Notes: generated by a model from the sequence alone, not told the origin. Positions 44,175 to 53,417 are shown, counted from the first letter of the stretch. The stretch: DNA of 64,000 bases from Maricaulis maris_C (GCF_049116555.1 NZ_JAGDYT010000003.1:124001-188000), one strand, 5' to 3'. Numbers and translations: made by a program.

Positions 44175-45782
44175 CTACATCCGGAAAATGCCGAATTTGG
44201 TCTTCTCGATCGGGGCGTTCAGGGCGGCCGACAGGGACAGGCCCAGCACGCGACGGGTGTCGGACGGGGCGATGATACCGTCATCCCACAAGCGGGCCGT
44301 GGAGAAATAGGGATTGCCCTCGGCCTCATAGGCCTCGCGCACAGGCGCCTTGAAGGCCGCCTCCTCGTCCAGCGACCAGTCCTCGCCGCGCGCTTCCATG
44401 CCGTCGCGCTTGACCGTGGCCAGAACGGCGGCGGCCTGTTCACCGCCCATGACGGAGATGCGGGCATTGGGCCACATGAAAAGGAAGCGCGGGGAATAGG
44501 CGCGCCCGCACATGCCGTAATTGCCGGCGCCATAGGAGCCGCCGATGATCACGGTAAATTTCGGGCCGCGATAGGTCGAAACGGCGGTGACAAGCTTGGC
44601 GCCGTCCTTGGCGATCCCACCGGCCTCATATTTCGAGCCGACCATGAAGCCGGTAATATTCTGCAGGAAAATGAGCGGGATACCGCGCTGGGCGCAGAGC
44701 TCGATGAAGTGGGCACCCTTCTGGGCACTCTCGGAGAAGAGGATGCCGTTATTGGCAATAATGCCAACGGGCATGCCGTAGAGCCGGGCGAAGCCTGTCA
44801 CCAGCGTCTCGCCATAGAGTTTCTTGAACTCGTCGAATTCCGAGCCGTCGACCAGGCGGGCAATCACCTCGCGGACATCGTAGGGCGCGCGGATATCAGC
44901 CGGCACGACACCATCCAGCTCGGACGGGTCATAGGCTGGCTCGCGCGGATCGGTGAGGTCGAGATCGACCTGCTTGACCGAGTTGAGCGTGCCGACAATC
45001 CGGCGCGCCGTGTACAGGGCGTGTTCGTCATTGGCGGCGTAATGGTCGGCGACGCCCGAGACGCGGGCATGGACATCGGCTCCGCCCAGATCCTCGGCGG
45101 AGATCACCTCTCCTGTGGCGGCCTTCACCAGCGGCGGACCGGCGAGGAAGATCGTGCCCTGCTTGCGGACAATCACCGTCTCGTCGGACATGGCTGGCAC
45201 ATAGGCACCGCCCGCCGTGCAGGAACCCATGACAACCGCGATCTGGGGAATGCCCTCGGCCGACATGTTGGCCTGGTTGTAGAAGATGCGGCCAAAGTGG
45301 TCGCGATCCGGGAAGACCTCGGCCTGGTGCGGCAGATTGGCGCCACCGCTATCGACCAGATAGACGCAAGGCAGCCGGTTCTGCATGGCGATTTCCTGCG
45401 CCCGCAGGTGCTTCTTCACCGTCATCGGATAATAGGCGCCGCCCTTGATGGTCGGGTCGTTGCACACCACCATCACCTCGCGACCGGAGACGCGGCCGAT
45501 ACCGGCAATCATGCCGGCCCCGTGGACATTGCCTTCATACATGCCATTCGCGGCCAGTGCGCCGATCTCGAGGAAGGGCGAGCCGGGGTCGAGCAGGCGT
45601 TCGACGCGATCGCGCGGCAAAAGCTTGCCCCGTGACAAGTGCTTCTCGCGCGAGCGCTCCGACCCGCCGACCGCCGCAGCCGCTGTGCGGACCTGCAAGT
45701 CAGCCACAAGGCCGCCCATCGCCGCCGCATTCTCCTGGAAGCTGGCGGCCTGGGTATCGAGCGCGGAAACAATCTTGGTCAT
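44175..45782 (-). CDS. liuB: Methylcrotonyl-CoA carboxylase beta subunit (carboxyltransferase)
   Basis: A 535-residue biotin-dependent carboxyltransferase. The N- and C-lobe crotonase-like domains show the acyl-CoA site VYLVDSGGANLPHQAEVFPD, the oxyanion loops ASCTAGGAYVPAMSDE-like (GSCTAGGAYVPAMSD), and the C-lobe IIGGSYGAGNYGMCGRAYSP. NNGILFSESAQKGAHFIELC is typical of MCC beta. It transfers CO2 from biotin on LiuD to methylcrotonyl-CoA. Divergent from the DUF5694 gene. Confidence 0.88.
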   Translation of the reverse strand: MTKIVSALDTQAASFQENAAAMGGLVADLQVRTAAAAVGGSERSREKHLSRGKLLPRDRVERLLDPGSPFLEIGALAANGMYEGNVHGAGMIAGIGRVSGREVMVVCNDPTIKGGAYYPMTVKKHLRAQEIAMQNRLPCVYLVDSGGANLPHQAEVFPDRDHFGRIFYNQANMSAEGIPQIAVVMGSCTAGGAYVPAMSDETVIVRKQGTIFLAGPPLVKAATGEVISAEDLGGADVHARVSGVADHYAANDEHALYTARRIVGTLNSVKQVDLDLTDPREPAYDPSELDGVVPADIRAPYDVREVIARLVDGSEFDEFKKLYGETLVTGFARLYGMPVGIIANNGILFSESAQKGAHFIELCAQRGIPLIFLQNITGFMVGSKYEAGGIAKDGAKLVTAVSTYRGPKFTVIIGGSYGAGNYGMCGRAYSPRFLFMWPNARISVMGGEQAAAVLATVKRDGMEARGEDWSLDEEAAFKAPVREAYEAEGNPYFSTARLWDDGIIAPSDTRRVLGLSLSAALNAPIEKTKFGIFRM

Positions 45783-45912
45783 GGAGGCCCCGAAAGCTGC
45801 AATCGTGCTGGCTGATTAACCCGCACACCGCGTCGAACGCAAACAATCATGCATCCAAACCCTGCACCGGTCGCATCCTGTTTCAGGGAATGCAGACGCA
45901 GGGGAGAAAATC

Positions 45913-46752
45913 ATGCGCGCAATCGTGACAGCCATCAGTCTCGCCGTCGGGGTCAGCCTGGCGCCAATCAGCCACGCCCAGGACGCGGAGACCCGCCCAC
46001 ATGCCGAAGTCATGGTGCTTGGCACTTTCCACTTCACCGGTGGCGGTCAGGATATGATCAATCCCGAGGTTGACGACTTCCTCGCGCCTAACCGTCAGGC
46101 CGAGATCGCCGAAGTTCTGGATCGTCTGGAAGCCTGGGCCCCGACCCGCATTGCCGTTGAACTCACGCCTGAGCACGAGGCCGCCTTCAATGCCCGCTAC
46201 GACGCGTTCGTCGCCGGTGAGCGCGCGCTCGGGGTGAACGAACGCCAGCAGATCGGCATGCGTCTTGCCGCACGCCTCGGCCATGATCGCCTCTATGCGG
46301 TCGACTCGCAGGGCGGGATGGACTTCGAAGCGATGATGTCCGCCGCCGCTTCGGCCGAACAATCGGCGCTGATGGCGGAGTGGGAAATCTATATCGGTGA
46401 GGTCCAGGCCTTCATGGCCGAAACCGAGTCACTCGACCGGAGCATTCTCGAGCGGATGATCTCGCAAAACTCCGCCGAAGTTCGCGAGATGCACAATCTC
46501 TACCTCATCCTCGCCCAGATGGGCGGCGCGGATAATCCCGCCGGTGCTCGCGAAATGACCAATTGGTGGGGTCGCAACCTGCATATTTTCGCGAATGTTG
46601 CCCGCATTGCGGAGCCGGGAGAACGCGTCCTTGTCCTCTACGGCTCCGGACACAAGGCCCTGCTCGATGACTATTTCCAGGGCGCCCCGAACATCACGTG
46701 GGTGGAACCGCTTGATTATCTCCTGGCGTCCCCGGCGTCTGCCACGGAATAG
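45913..46752 (+). CDS. DUF5694 (TraB-like fold) secreted protein
   Basis: A 279-residue protein with a Sec signal (MRAIVTAISLAVGVSLAPIS, then HAQ). The mature part has the family pattern: EVMVLGTFHFTGGGQD, RIAVELTPEHE, LYAVDSQG, and a C-terminal LVLYGSGHKALLDDYF. The GTFHF and GSGH positions suggest a metal or catalytic site as in TraB/PrgY/Tiki-type metalloproteases. That is inference. Upstream lies a 130-base divergent promoter region shared with liuB. Confidence 0.75.
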   Translation: MRAIVTAISLAVGVSLAPISHAQDAETRPHAEVMVLGTFHFTGGGQDMINPEVDDFLAPNRQAEIAEVLDRLEAWAPTRIAVELTPEHEAAFNARYDAFVAGERALGVNERQQIGMRLAARLGHDRLYAVDSQGGMDFEAMMSAAASAEQSALMAEWEIYIGEVQAFMAETESLDRSILERMISQNSAEVREMHNLYLILAQMGGADNPAGAREMTNWWGRNLHIFANVARIAEPGERVLVLYGSGHKALLDDYFQGAPNITWVEPLDYLLASPASATE

Positions 46753-46940
46753 CCCGAAAGTGGTCCGACCTTGCTTGGCAGGGAGGATGCGACCGCGTAA
46801 GGTTGCGATGTCGAACTGAAGGCGCGAATTCTTAATGAGTCCCGCATCCGGTTAAGACATGATTCAGTCCTCCCTCACAGGCTGATGGGGATTGGAGCCG
46901 GAATGCGCTAAACTCGCTCCGGTTCTTGTGGGAGGTGCCC

Positions 46941-47576
46941 ATGCGCGTACAAGTTATTGTTGTTGCCGCACTTTGTGCGTCCGCATCAAGTATTGCCAAA
47001 GCACAGGACGTCAATGATTCGGCGGCTTGGGTGGCAGGAATCAGTGACGCCGGTGAGGCGTCCGTCCTGCGCTGGCGCATTAATACTTCCAGTACCTCAA
47101 GCGTTCCCGTCCTGATCGGGACCGACCGAGCTGACCTGTCCGAGATTTCGGCCGTTTCCGGTCAGATCGACGTGCACCCCTTTGGCGATGAATTCTACCT
47201 GTCGGCCGGTACCATCTCCCCGCGCAGCGACCGCGCCATTCCGGCGTGGATGCGGCAGGCCGATGCGCCTGCCTGGTCAGCCTTTCCCCATGCCGAGCTT
47301 TCGGAAGAGCTGACCCGGTCCAATATCGACACCCTCACCCGCTATTTCGGGGCCGGGATTACCGTGCGCACGATGGACGCCTGGAGCATCACCATGGAAG
47401 GTGGCGCCTATTTCCAGGACTCCAGTGAGGATCAGATGATCCTCTTCGATCCCGATACCGGCGAACACATGCCCCTTCTCGAGGATCTCGATCGCATGGA
47501 TGCCGAGGCGATTGGCGAGAGCCAGTCCCGCACGGTGCGGCCTGTCGGCCATCTGGTGTTGCGGCGCCGCTTCTGA
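46941..47576 (+). CDS. Secreted protein of unknown function
   Basis: A 211-residue protein from ATG 46941 (GGGAGG leader) with signal MRVQVIVVAALCASASSIAKA. The mature chain is rich in Ser/Thr and acidic residues with alternating hydrophobics, so it is probably a beta fold. The C-terminus ends LRRRF with a final Phe as in outer-membrane proteins, but only one such strand is visible. No known domain. The 188-base gap before it shows no other gene. Confidence 0.6.
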   Translation: MRVQVIVVAALCASASSIAKAQDVNDSAAWVAGISDAGEASVLRWRINTSSTSSVPVLIGTDRADLSEISAVSGQIDVHPFGDEFYLSAGTISPRSDRAIPAWMRQADAPAWSAFPHAELSEELTRSNIDTLTRYFGAGITVRTMDAWSITMEGGAYFQDSSEDQMILFDPDTGEHMPLLEDLDRMDAEAIGESQSRTVRPVGHLVLRRRF

Positions 47577-47703
47577 TCCGCCTTTCCTGACCAGCCGTTT
47601 CTGACTCCCGATCGACAGGGGAAGCCGCACGCGGCCCATCCCCCTTTCACAAGCCCGCCGAGCGGCCCTAGACTGGTTGCCGATTCAAGCCGCTGGCGGA
47701 CCC

Positions 47704-49458
47704 ATGGCCCTCAACCTCTCCTTCCTTCCCTTCCTCAACCGGGTCGAGAAATCCGTGCTCGACGCCGTCGAACATGAGGTCGAGTGGTTCTGCCTGCCTG
47801 CCGGCAAGCTTCTGTTCCGCGAAGGCGATGAGGCTGATGCGATCTATCTGGTCCGCTCCGGCGCCCTGGCCGCTTTCCGGAGCGGTGCACTGGGTCGGCC
47901 CGACCTGATGGGCTATATCCGCGCCGGCGAGCCTGTCGGCGAAATGTCGATGCTGGACGAGACGCCCCACCAGGCCAGCGTCTATGCCCTGCGCGACAGC
48001 GAACTTGTGCGCCTGCCCAAGGCCAGTTTCGAACGCCTGACCAACAAGCATGCCAGCCTGATGCGGGAATTGTCGCGCATGATGCTGGCCCGGCTTCGCG
48101 GACCGCGGCGCGCGGCCGGGTCAGAGCCCAGGGTTTTCGCCCTGATCAGCACATCGCCGACGATCGATGTCGAGTATCGGGCCAAGGAACTCGCATCCAC
48201 CTTGCAGGCCATGGGAGTCAGCTGCGGAATCGCGGACGAGACCTGTGCCGACTGGAGCGGACAGAAGCTGGATGCGCTGGAGCAGGATTGCGACATCGTG
48301 CTGCTGGCTGCCCGCTTCTCCAATCCGGGTTGGGCAAGGCGGGCAATGGGGCGGGCCGACCGGATGTGGCTTTTGGCGCGCGCGGATGCGCGCCCCTCAA
48401 CTCCGCTCCTGCCTGACGACCCCTCACCCGCCATGCGGCTGAAACTCCTCGATGTCGTCCTGTTGCACCCCGGCGGTGTCACCGCCGCCTCGCGCCCGCA
48501 GGATTGGGCCAATGCCGCAGATGCGGCGCGGGTCTTTCACTGGCGCCAGAACCAGCATGTCGCCGATACCGCGCGCCTCGCGCGCACACTGGCCGGGCGC
48601 TCGGTCGGGGTTGTCGTCTCCGGTGGCGGCGCCCGGGCCTATGCCCATATGGGCGCCATCCGCGCCTTGCGGGAGGCCGGTATGCCCTTCGACTTCGTCG
48701 GCGGCGCCTCGATGGGCGCAATCATTGCCGCCGGAATCGCACTGGACTGGTCCGATGACGAGCTGGAACGGCGCATCCGCAAGGCCTTTGTCGATTCCAA
48801 TCCGCTTGATGACTGGACCCTGCCTGTGGTCTCGCTGGCCAAGGGCGAGAAGGTCGATGCCCGTCTGAAGGAACATTTCGGCGATGTCGAGATTGCCGAG
48901 ATGGTACGCCCCTTCTTCTGCCTGTCATCCAATCTCGCCAGCGGTCGCCCCGAAGTGCACCGAACCGGCTCCCTGCGGCATGCCCTGCGCGCCTCGATCG
49001 CCATTCCGGGCCTGCTGCCACCGGTCGTGGTGAACGGTCAGATCCTGGTCGACGGCGCTGTTTTCACCAATTTTCCGGCCCGCGAAATGCGCGCCTTCCA
49101 TCGCGGACCGGTGGTCGGCGTTGACGTCACCCGCGCCCAGGGCTTGAATCCGGCCGATTTCGAGGACCCGCCCGGCTTCATCGAATGGGTGCGCAAGAAC
49201 GGCCTCAAATCACCGCCGCCAATTGCCTCCCTGCTGATGCGGGCTGCGACGATCGGCGTCGCCGATCACCGCGATATCGGCCGCGAAGCCGCCGACCTGC
49301 TCATCCTGCCGGAAACCTCGATCGATATCCGTGAATGGGAGAAGTTCGAGGAAGTTCGCGACGCCGGCTATGACGCCGCCCAGGGCATGCTGGCCGGCAT
49401 TGATGACGAAATGCGGGTAACGCTGGGCCTGAAGGCGCCGCCTCAAAAAGGCGGATAG
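47704..49458 (+). CDS. Cyclic-nucleotide-binding/patatin phospholipase fusion
   Basis: A 584-residue protein. A cNMP-binding beta-roll domain at about 10-125 (KLLFREGDEADAIYLVRSG, GYIRAGEPVGEMSML) is followed by a helical linker, then a patatin domain at about 300-500. The patatin domain shows GGGARA (307-312, oxyanion loop), the nucleophile Ser336 in GASMGA, and the catalytic Asp450 in DGAVFTNFP. It resembles NTE/RssA-type lipases, so cyclic nucleotides may gate ester hydrolysis. ATG 47704 was chosen over an in-frame ATG 27 bases upstream. Confidence 0.85.
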   Translation: MALNLSFLPFLNRVEKSVLDAVEHEVEWFCLPAGKLLFREGDEADAIYLVRSGALAAFRSGALGRPDLMGYIRAGEPVGEMSMLDETPHQASVYALRDSELVRLPKASFERLTNKHASLMRELSRMMLARLRGPRRAAGSEPRVFALISTSPTIDVEYRAKELASTLQAMGVSCGIADETCADWSGQKLDALEQDCDIVLLAARFSNPGWARRAMGRADRMWLLARADARPSTPLLPDDPSPAMRLKLLDVVLLHPGGVTAASRPQDWANAADAARVFHWRQNQHVADTARLARTLAGRSVGVVVSGGGARAYAHMGAIRALREAGMPFDFVGGASMGAIIAAGIALDWSDDELERRIRKAFVDSNPLDDWTLPVVSLAKGEKVDARLKEHFGDVEIAEMVRPFFCLSSNLASGRPEVHRTGSLRHALRASIAIPGLLPPVVVNGQILVDGAVFTNFPAREMRAFHRGPVVGVDVTRAQGLNPADFEDPPGFIEWVRKNGLKSPPPIASLLMRAATIGVADHRDIGREAADLLILPETSIDIREWEKFEEVRDAGYDAAQGMLAGIDDEMRVTLGLKAPPQKGG

Positions 49459-49943
49459 TCGCGATCCCAGTGCATCAGCTCGATCGCTCGCTCGGCGGTC
49501 TTGCGGGTCAGACAGGCCGCCTGCTCGAGCGATTGCATTGATCCGCCCGCATACAGGCCAGACAGGAAGAGGCAATCCTGGTCGCGATGGGCTATCCAGC
49601 TGCGCTGGGCTTCGCGCAAATCGGCGATGGAGGTTTCGGGCAGGCTTTCGCGCAGCTCCCGATAGGCGTCATTGAGCCAGCGATCCCAGGCTTCATATTC
49701 TTCGCCCGCACATATCATCATGCCGGCCATGGTCTCGCCATCGACGGACAATTCCTCACAAACGGCGCGGTACTCGCCGATACAGCTCTGGCGTCCCTCG
49801 CGTCCGACTTCGCGGTAAAGACAGGCATCAATCGTGTCATAGGCCGACAGTCGGTCCATGCCGCCCGGCTGGGCTGCCGACATTTCCGCAGAACATCCCA
49901 GCAGACCTGCCAGGGCCAATGTGAAGACCAATACCGCTCTCAT
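49443..49943 (-). CDS. LprI-like (DUF1311) lipoprotein
   Basis: A 166-residue lipoprotein: signal MRAVLVFTLALAGLLGC. The mature part has the DUF1311/LprI pattern: CLYREVGREGRQSC, EYEAWDRWLNDAYRELRE, and REAQRSWIAHRDQDCLF. In other bacteria this fold inhibits lysozyme. The 3' end overlaps the patatin gene by 16 bases tail to tail. Periplasmic, probably membrane-tethered. Confidence 0.8.
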   Translation of the reverse strand: MRAVLVFTLALAGLLGCSAEMSAAQPGGMDRLSAYDTIDACLYREVGREGRQSCIGEYRAVCEELSVDGETMAGMMICAGEEYEAWDRWLNDAYRELRESLPETSIADLREAQRSWIAHRDQDCLFLSGLYAGGSMQSLEQAACLTRKTAERAIELMHWDRDYPPF

Positions 49944-49995
49944 TATGCGTCCTCCTGGCGTGAGGTTAGCAGCTGTATCAGGCGCGGTCATGCAG

Positions 49996-50025
49996 AAGGC
50001 CCCGATCCGGGTGGATCGAGGCCTT
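49996..50025 (-). terminator. Hairpin terminator downstream of liuA
   Basis: The stem AAGGCC/GGCCTT and CGATCC/GGATCG (one mismatch between the two parts, GGGT loop) lies 30 bases beyond the liuA stop. Only a short T run follows on the minus strand, so efficiency is uncertain. Confidence 0.5.
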
Positions 50026-50054
50026 CTTCATGTTTCAGCGATCAGACAGGCTGA

Positions 50055-51227
50055 CTAATTCGTCTCGTCGAACAGCTCGCGCCCGATCAGCCAGCGACGG
50101 ATCTCGCTGGTACCGGCACCGATCTCATAGAGCTTCGCGTCGCGCAGGAGACGACCGGTGGGATATTCATTGATATAGCCATTCCCGCCCAAGAGCTGGA
50201 TCGCGTCCAGCGCCATCTGGGTTGCCCCCTCGGCGGCGTAGAGAATGGCGCCGGCGGCATCCTTGCGCGTGGTCTGGCCTCGGTCACAAGCCTGGGCGAC
50301 AGCATAGACGTAGGCGCGCGTCGCATTCATGCGCACATACATGTCAGCCAGCTTGCCCTGGACGAGTTGGAATTCGCCGATCGACTTGCCGAATTGCTTG
50401 CGCTCTCGAATATAGGGCATCACCACGTCCATGCAGGACTGCATGATCCCGACCGGACCCGACGCCAGCACGGCGCGTTCGTAATCGAGACCCGACATCA
50501 GGATCTCGACGCCCTTGCCCTCATCGCCCATCATGTTCTCGACCGGCACTTCACAATCCTCGAAGACCAGCTCGCCCGTCTCGGAGCCGCGCATGCCCAG
50601 CTTGTCGAGTTTCTGGGCGACCGAGAAACCCTTCATGCCGCGCTCGATGATGAAGGCGGAGATTCCGCGCGAGCCCGCACTGGTATCGGTCTTGGCGTAG
50701 ACGATCAGCGTGTTCGCGGCCGGCGCATTGGTGATCCACATTTTCGAGCCGTTGAGCACGAAATGATCACCCTTGCGCTCGGCCTTGAGCTTCATGGAGA
50801 CGACGTCCGACCCGGCACCCGGTTCGGACATGGCCAGCGATCCGACATGCTCACCGGAGATCAGCTTGGGCAGGTATTTCGTCTTCTGCTCGGCATTGCC
50901 CCAGCGCCGCATCTGATTGACGCAGAGATTGGAGTGCGCACCGTAGGACAGGCCAACCGATGCCGAAGCGCGGGAGATCTCCTCCATCGCAATGACATGC
51001 TCGAGATAGCCCAGCCCGGTGCCGCCATCCTCTTCGCCGACCGTGATGCCCAGCAGACCGAGCTCGCCCATCTTCTGCCACAGGTCGGCAGGGAAGACAT
51101 CGCTCTTGTCGATCTCGGCAGCGCGCGGCGCGATCTCGTCAGCGGCAAAGGAACGGACGGTGTCACGGATCATTTCGGCCGTGTCACCGAGGTTGAAATC
51201 AAGCGAGGGGTATTGGTTCGGTATCAT
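50055..51227 (-). CDS. liuA: Isovaleryl-CoA dehydrogenase
   Basis: A 390-residue acyl-CoA dehydrogenase. Landmarks are VGLSYGAHSNLCVNQMRRWG and AMSEPGAGSDVVSMK (FAD/substrate contacts). The catalytic Glu position of isovaleryl-CoA dehydrogenases is in GLDYERAVLASGPVG, and QLLGGNGYINEYPTGRLLRD follows. It oxidises isovaleryl-CoA to 3-methylcrotonyl-CoA, feeding LiuB/LiuD. Electrons go to ETF. It lies alone, with a hairpin upstream at 51244-51281. Confidence 0.88.
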   Translation of the reverse strand: MIPNQYPSLDFNLGDTAEMIRDTVRSFAADEIAPRAAEIDKSDVFPADLWQKMGELGLLGITVGEEDGGTGLGYLEHVIAMEEISRASASVGLSYGAHSNLCVNQMRRWGNAEQKTKYLPKLISGEHVGSLAMSEPGAGSDVVSMKLKAERKGDHFVLNGSKMWITNAPAANTLIVYAKTDTSAGSRGISAFIIERGMKGFSVAQKLDKLGMRGSETGELVFEDCEVPVENMMGDEGKGVEILMSGLDYERAVLASGPVGIMQSCMDVVMPYIRERKQFGKSIGEFQLVQGKLADMYVRMNATRAYVYAVAQACDRGQTTRKDAAGAILYAAEGATQMALDAIQLLGGNGYINEYPTGRLLRDAKLYEIGAGTSEIRRWLIGRELFDETN

Positions 51228-51243
51228 GCCGCGCGATGTATCA

Positions 51244-51281
51244 CGGCCCGCGACCGGGTCAAGAGAGACCGGTGCGGGCCG
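51244..51281. other. GC-rich hairpin between spmX and liuA
   Basis: CGGCCCGC/GCGGGCCG and ACCGG/CCGGT form a nested stem (one bulge) around an 11-base AG-rich loop. It lies between the spmX stop (51306) and the liuA start (51227). With no T run, it could end spmX transcription or form a leader structure of liuA. Confidence 0.5.
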
Positions 51282-51305
51282 CGAAACAGAATGGCGCGAA
51301 AACGG

Positions 51306-53351
51306 CTAGTTGCCGGCCTTTTGTTTCAACTTGGACAGCCAAATGGACGCGAGTTGCCATCCAGCCACAATCACGAGGAAAAATCCCGCGAGGGCCATAC
51401 CGAAGTTCAGCGTCATTTCTCGCTGGGCCATGATGTAGTCCCACTCGGCCGCAGCGAGCACGCTGCCAAAGCCTGCCAGCAACAAGCCAGCGACCAGGAC
51501 CGCCAGGAACGTCCACATCCCGTCGTCGGAACTCGGTCCCGGGCGATCATCCGTGGCGTGCACATCGGCTGCCAGGTCACGGGGTGAGAAATCATCGTCG
51601 GCATCGGACATCGGGTCAGCCCCGTCCATAAGCGGATCTTCCGCCGCCAGAGCATCCGCCCCCGGTTCGATTGCGTCCGACGGCGAGCCAGGCTCGCCCT
51701 CGACCTCACCGACGGCTCCTGCAGCCTCGGCCGGCATGTCTGCCGGATGCGGCGGTGGTGTATCATCGCCAGAGAGGCTGACAGCCCGCTCAATGATCTC
51801 CGCTGGGATATCGGCCTCGTCCGCGGGGCGCAGTTCTGATTCGGATCCGGAATCGCCCGCAGCAGCCGGTTCGACCACCGGCTCGGCATCGACGTCGATA
51901 TCCGGCGCAGTTAAATCGTCGACGACCTCAGCAGACTCCGGCTCCGCGTCAGGCTCGGCTTGCGGTTGGGCTTCCGGTTCGGCTTCAGGCGCGACTTCCG
52001 CCTCGTCCTCGGTAAGGAAACGCCCTTCCATGACGCTGGTCAGCGCATAGCCCAGCCCCATGCCCTGAGGCAGCGCCATCGCGTAATGCTCCGGCAAAGC
52101 TGCCGCCGACTGCGGTTCTGATTCAGGCGCGACCTCGGGCTCGGTTTCAGCAATCGATGCGTTTGCTTCCGGATCGGCGACCGGCTGGCGGTTGGCCAGG
52201 ACGAAACCCAGCCCCGTGCCTTCTGGAAGATCGAAAGCGGCGATCGGGGCCGCGGCGACCGGGCGTTCCGGCTCGACCTCAGGCGCGACCTCAGGCTCGC
52301 GCGTCGGCACGTTCGGTGTGACTTCGGCGGCCGGCGCCTCAGAGTCAGCGTCAGCGACGTTTTCAGCCTGCGCCGTCGCAGCCTCGCCGATTTCCTCGTC
52401 CATACGCGCGATCACGCGGTCCGCAGCCGTTTCCGGGTCCAGTTGGGCCTGCGGCGCATCGACGGCCGCGACATCTGGCTCGGTAGCGGCCTCATCCTCT
52501 ACCGGGACGGTATCGGCCATTTCATCCGCGGTCGCGGGGGCGTCGGCCAGCGCTGTATCGCACTCGGCATCGACCTCCGACACGTCCGGCTCGACAGCCT
52601 GATACTCGGCCTCGATCGGGTCGTCGCGCATGTCGGAGACCGCTTCGGCCACGGGCTCCATCGACGGTTCGGTAAGGTCCTGTCGCACGTCCGGCGGCAG
52701 CGCTTCGACGGCGGCCAGGATGCGGGCGATCTCGTCTTCGGCTTCCCGCCGACGCGCGAGACCGGCATCCGGCGGTGGCGGCGGTGGCGGCAGATCGGAA
52801 AAGGCGTCCGGCGGCGGGGTGTCGCCGCCACCGATCGCGCCTTCCAGCACGCGTTCCTCGCTGGGATGCTCGATCTTGATGACCAGCTCGACCGGCTCGG
52901 ATTTGCGGGACTGACCCGGCTTGGCCGGCATCAGGGCATCAAGGAAAAGCGTGCTTTCGGCCTCGCGTCGCGCGGAGGCATCATCGCCATGGATCGCCAG
53001 CGCCTCACCGGCAGCGCGCGCCCGTCCCTCAAAGAGATAGCGCGCGACATCGGACCCGCGGAAACGGTCCACGCCGACATCATGCACAAAGGAGGTGAGC
53101 GCATCCCGCTGGCCACGCGAGAGCGGGCCGGTAATGCTGTCATCAACGACTTCCTCGGCGCGCATGACGTCATAGATGAGCAAAAGTGCTGCTTCATCCT
53201 CGGTCACTGTCACGCCCGCCTTGGCGGCGGCGCGGTGGCCATAACCAACCACCCAGCGACCATCCTCACTCTGGACGGCCTCAGCTCGGAAGGGCTCGAA
53301 CCGCTTGATCAGGTCGCGGGCAGCCGGAGAAGTTTTCAATCGCGGTTTCAT
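51306..53351 (-). CDS. spmX: Polar localisation/muramidase-homologue protein SpmX
   Basis: A 681-residue protein. An N-terminal GH24 muramidase-like domain (about 1-145) contains RDLIKRFEPFRA with the family glutamate at E19, GRWVVGYGH (31-39) and TSFVHDVGVDRFRGSDV. A very long disordered acidic/proline-rich segment (about 150-610) follows, then two C-terminal membrane helices (about 612-634 and 648-672). This is the architecture of SpmX, which in Caulobacter localises and activates the histidine kinase DivJ at the stalked pole and interacts with PopZ. The usual T after GYGH is R. The linker is much longer than in the 431-residue Caulobacter protein and holds a duplicated motif (372-386 and 424-438). 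Confidence 0.88.
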   Translation of the reverse strand: MKPRLKTSPAARDLIKRFEPFRAEAVQSEDGRWVVGYGHRAAAKAGVTVTEDEAALLLIYDVMRAEEVVDDSITGPLSRGQRDALTSFVHDVGVDRFRGSDVARYLFEGRARAAGEALAIHGDDASARREAESTLFLDALMPAKPGQSRKSEPVELVIKIEHPSEERVLEGAIGGGDTPPPDAFSDLPPPPPPPDAGLARRREAEDEIARILAAVEALPPDVRQDLTEPSMEPVAEAVSDMRDDPIEAEYQAVEPDVSEVDAECDTALADAPATADEMADTVPVEDEAATEPDVAAVDAPQAQLDPETAADRVIARMDEEIGEAATAQAENVADADSEAPAAEVTPNVPTREPEVAPEVEPERPVAAAPIAAFDLPEGTGLGFVLANRQPVADPEANASIAETEPEVAPESEPQSAAALPEHYAMALPQGMGLGYALTSVMEGRFLTEDEAEVAPEAEPEAQPQAEPDAEPESAEVVDDLTAPDIDVDAEPVVEPAAAGDSGSESELRPADEADIPAEIIERAVSLSGDDTPPPHPADMPAEAAGAVGEVEGEPGSPSDAIEPGADALAAEDPLMDGADPMSDADDDFSPRDLAADVHATDDRPGPSSDDGMWTFLAVLVAGLLLAGFGSVLAAAEWDYIMAQREMTLNFGMALAGFFLVIVAGWQLASIWLSKLKQKAGN

Positions 53352-53396
53352 GCGTGTTCCGTTTCAGGACAGCGCGTCAAAGAATGCCTCGACCTC

Positions 53397-53413
53397 TGCA
53401 AGCCTGACGCCGG
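53397..53413 (-). promoter_or_regulatory. Candidate sigma-54 promoter of spmX
   Basis: Read on the minus strand, the intergenic region between the Kelch gene and spmX contains CCGGCGTCAGGCTTGCA. The GG (-24) and GC (-12) elements are exactly 10 bases apart, and TTGCA matches the -12 core; the -24 element keeps GGC but not CACG. It lies about 46 bases before ATG 53351. Caulobacter spmX is activated by TacA with sigma-54, so the match is plausible but not strong. Confidence 0.4.
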
Positions 53414-53417
53414 AGCC

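Noticed and set aside
51900..52600. Repetitive acidic codons in the middle of spmX that resemble a DNA tandem repeat
   Set aside because: They are low-complexity Glu/Pro/Ala coding sequence without exact DNA repeats or spacers, so neither a CRISPR nor a satellite array.
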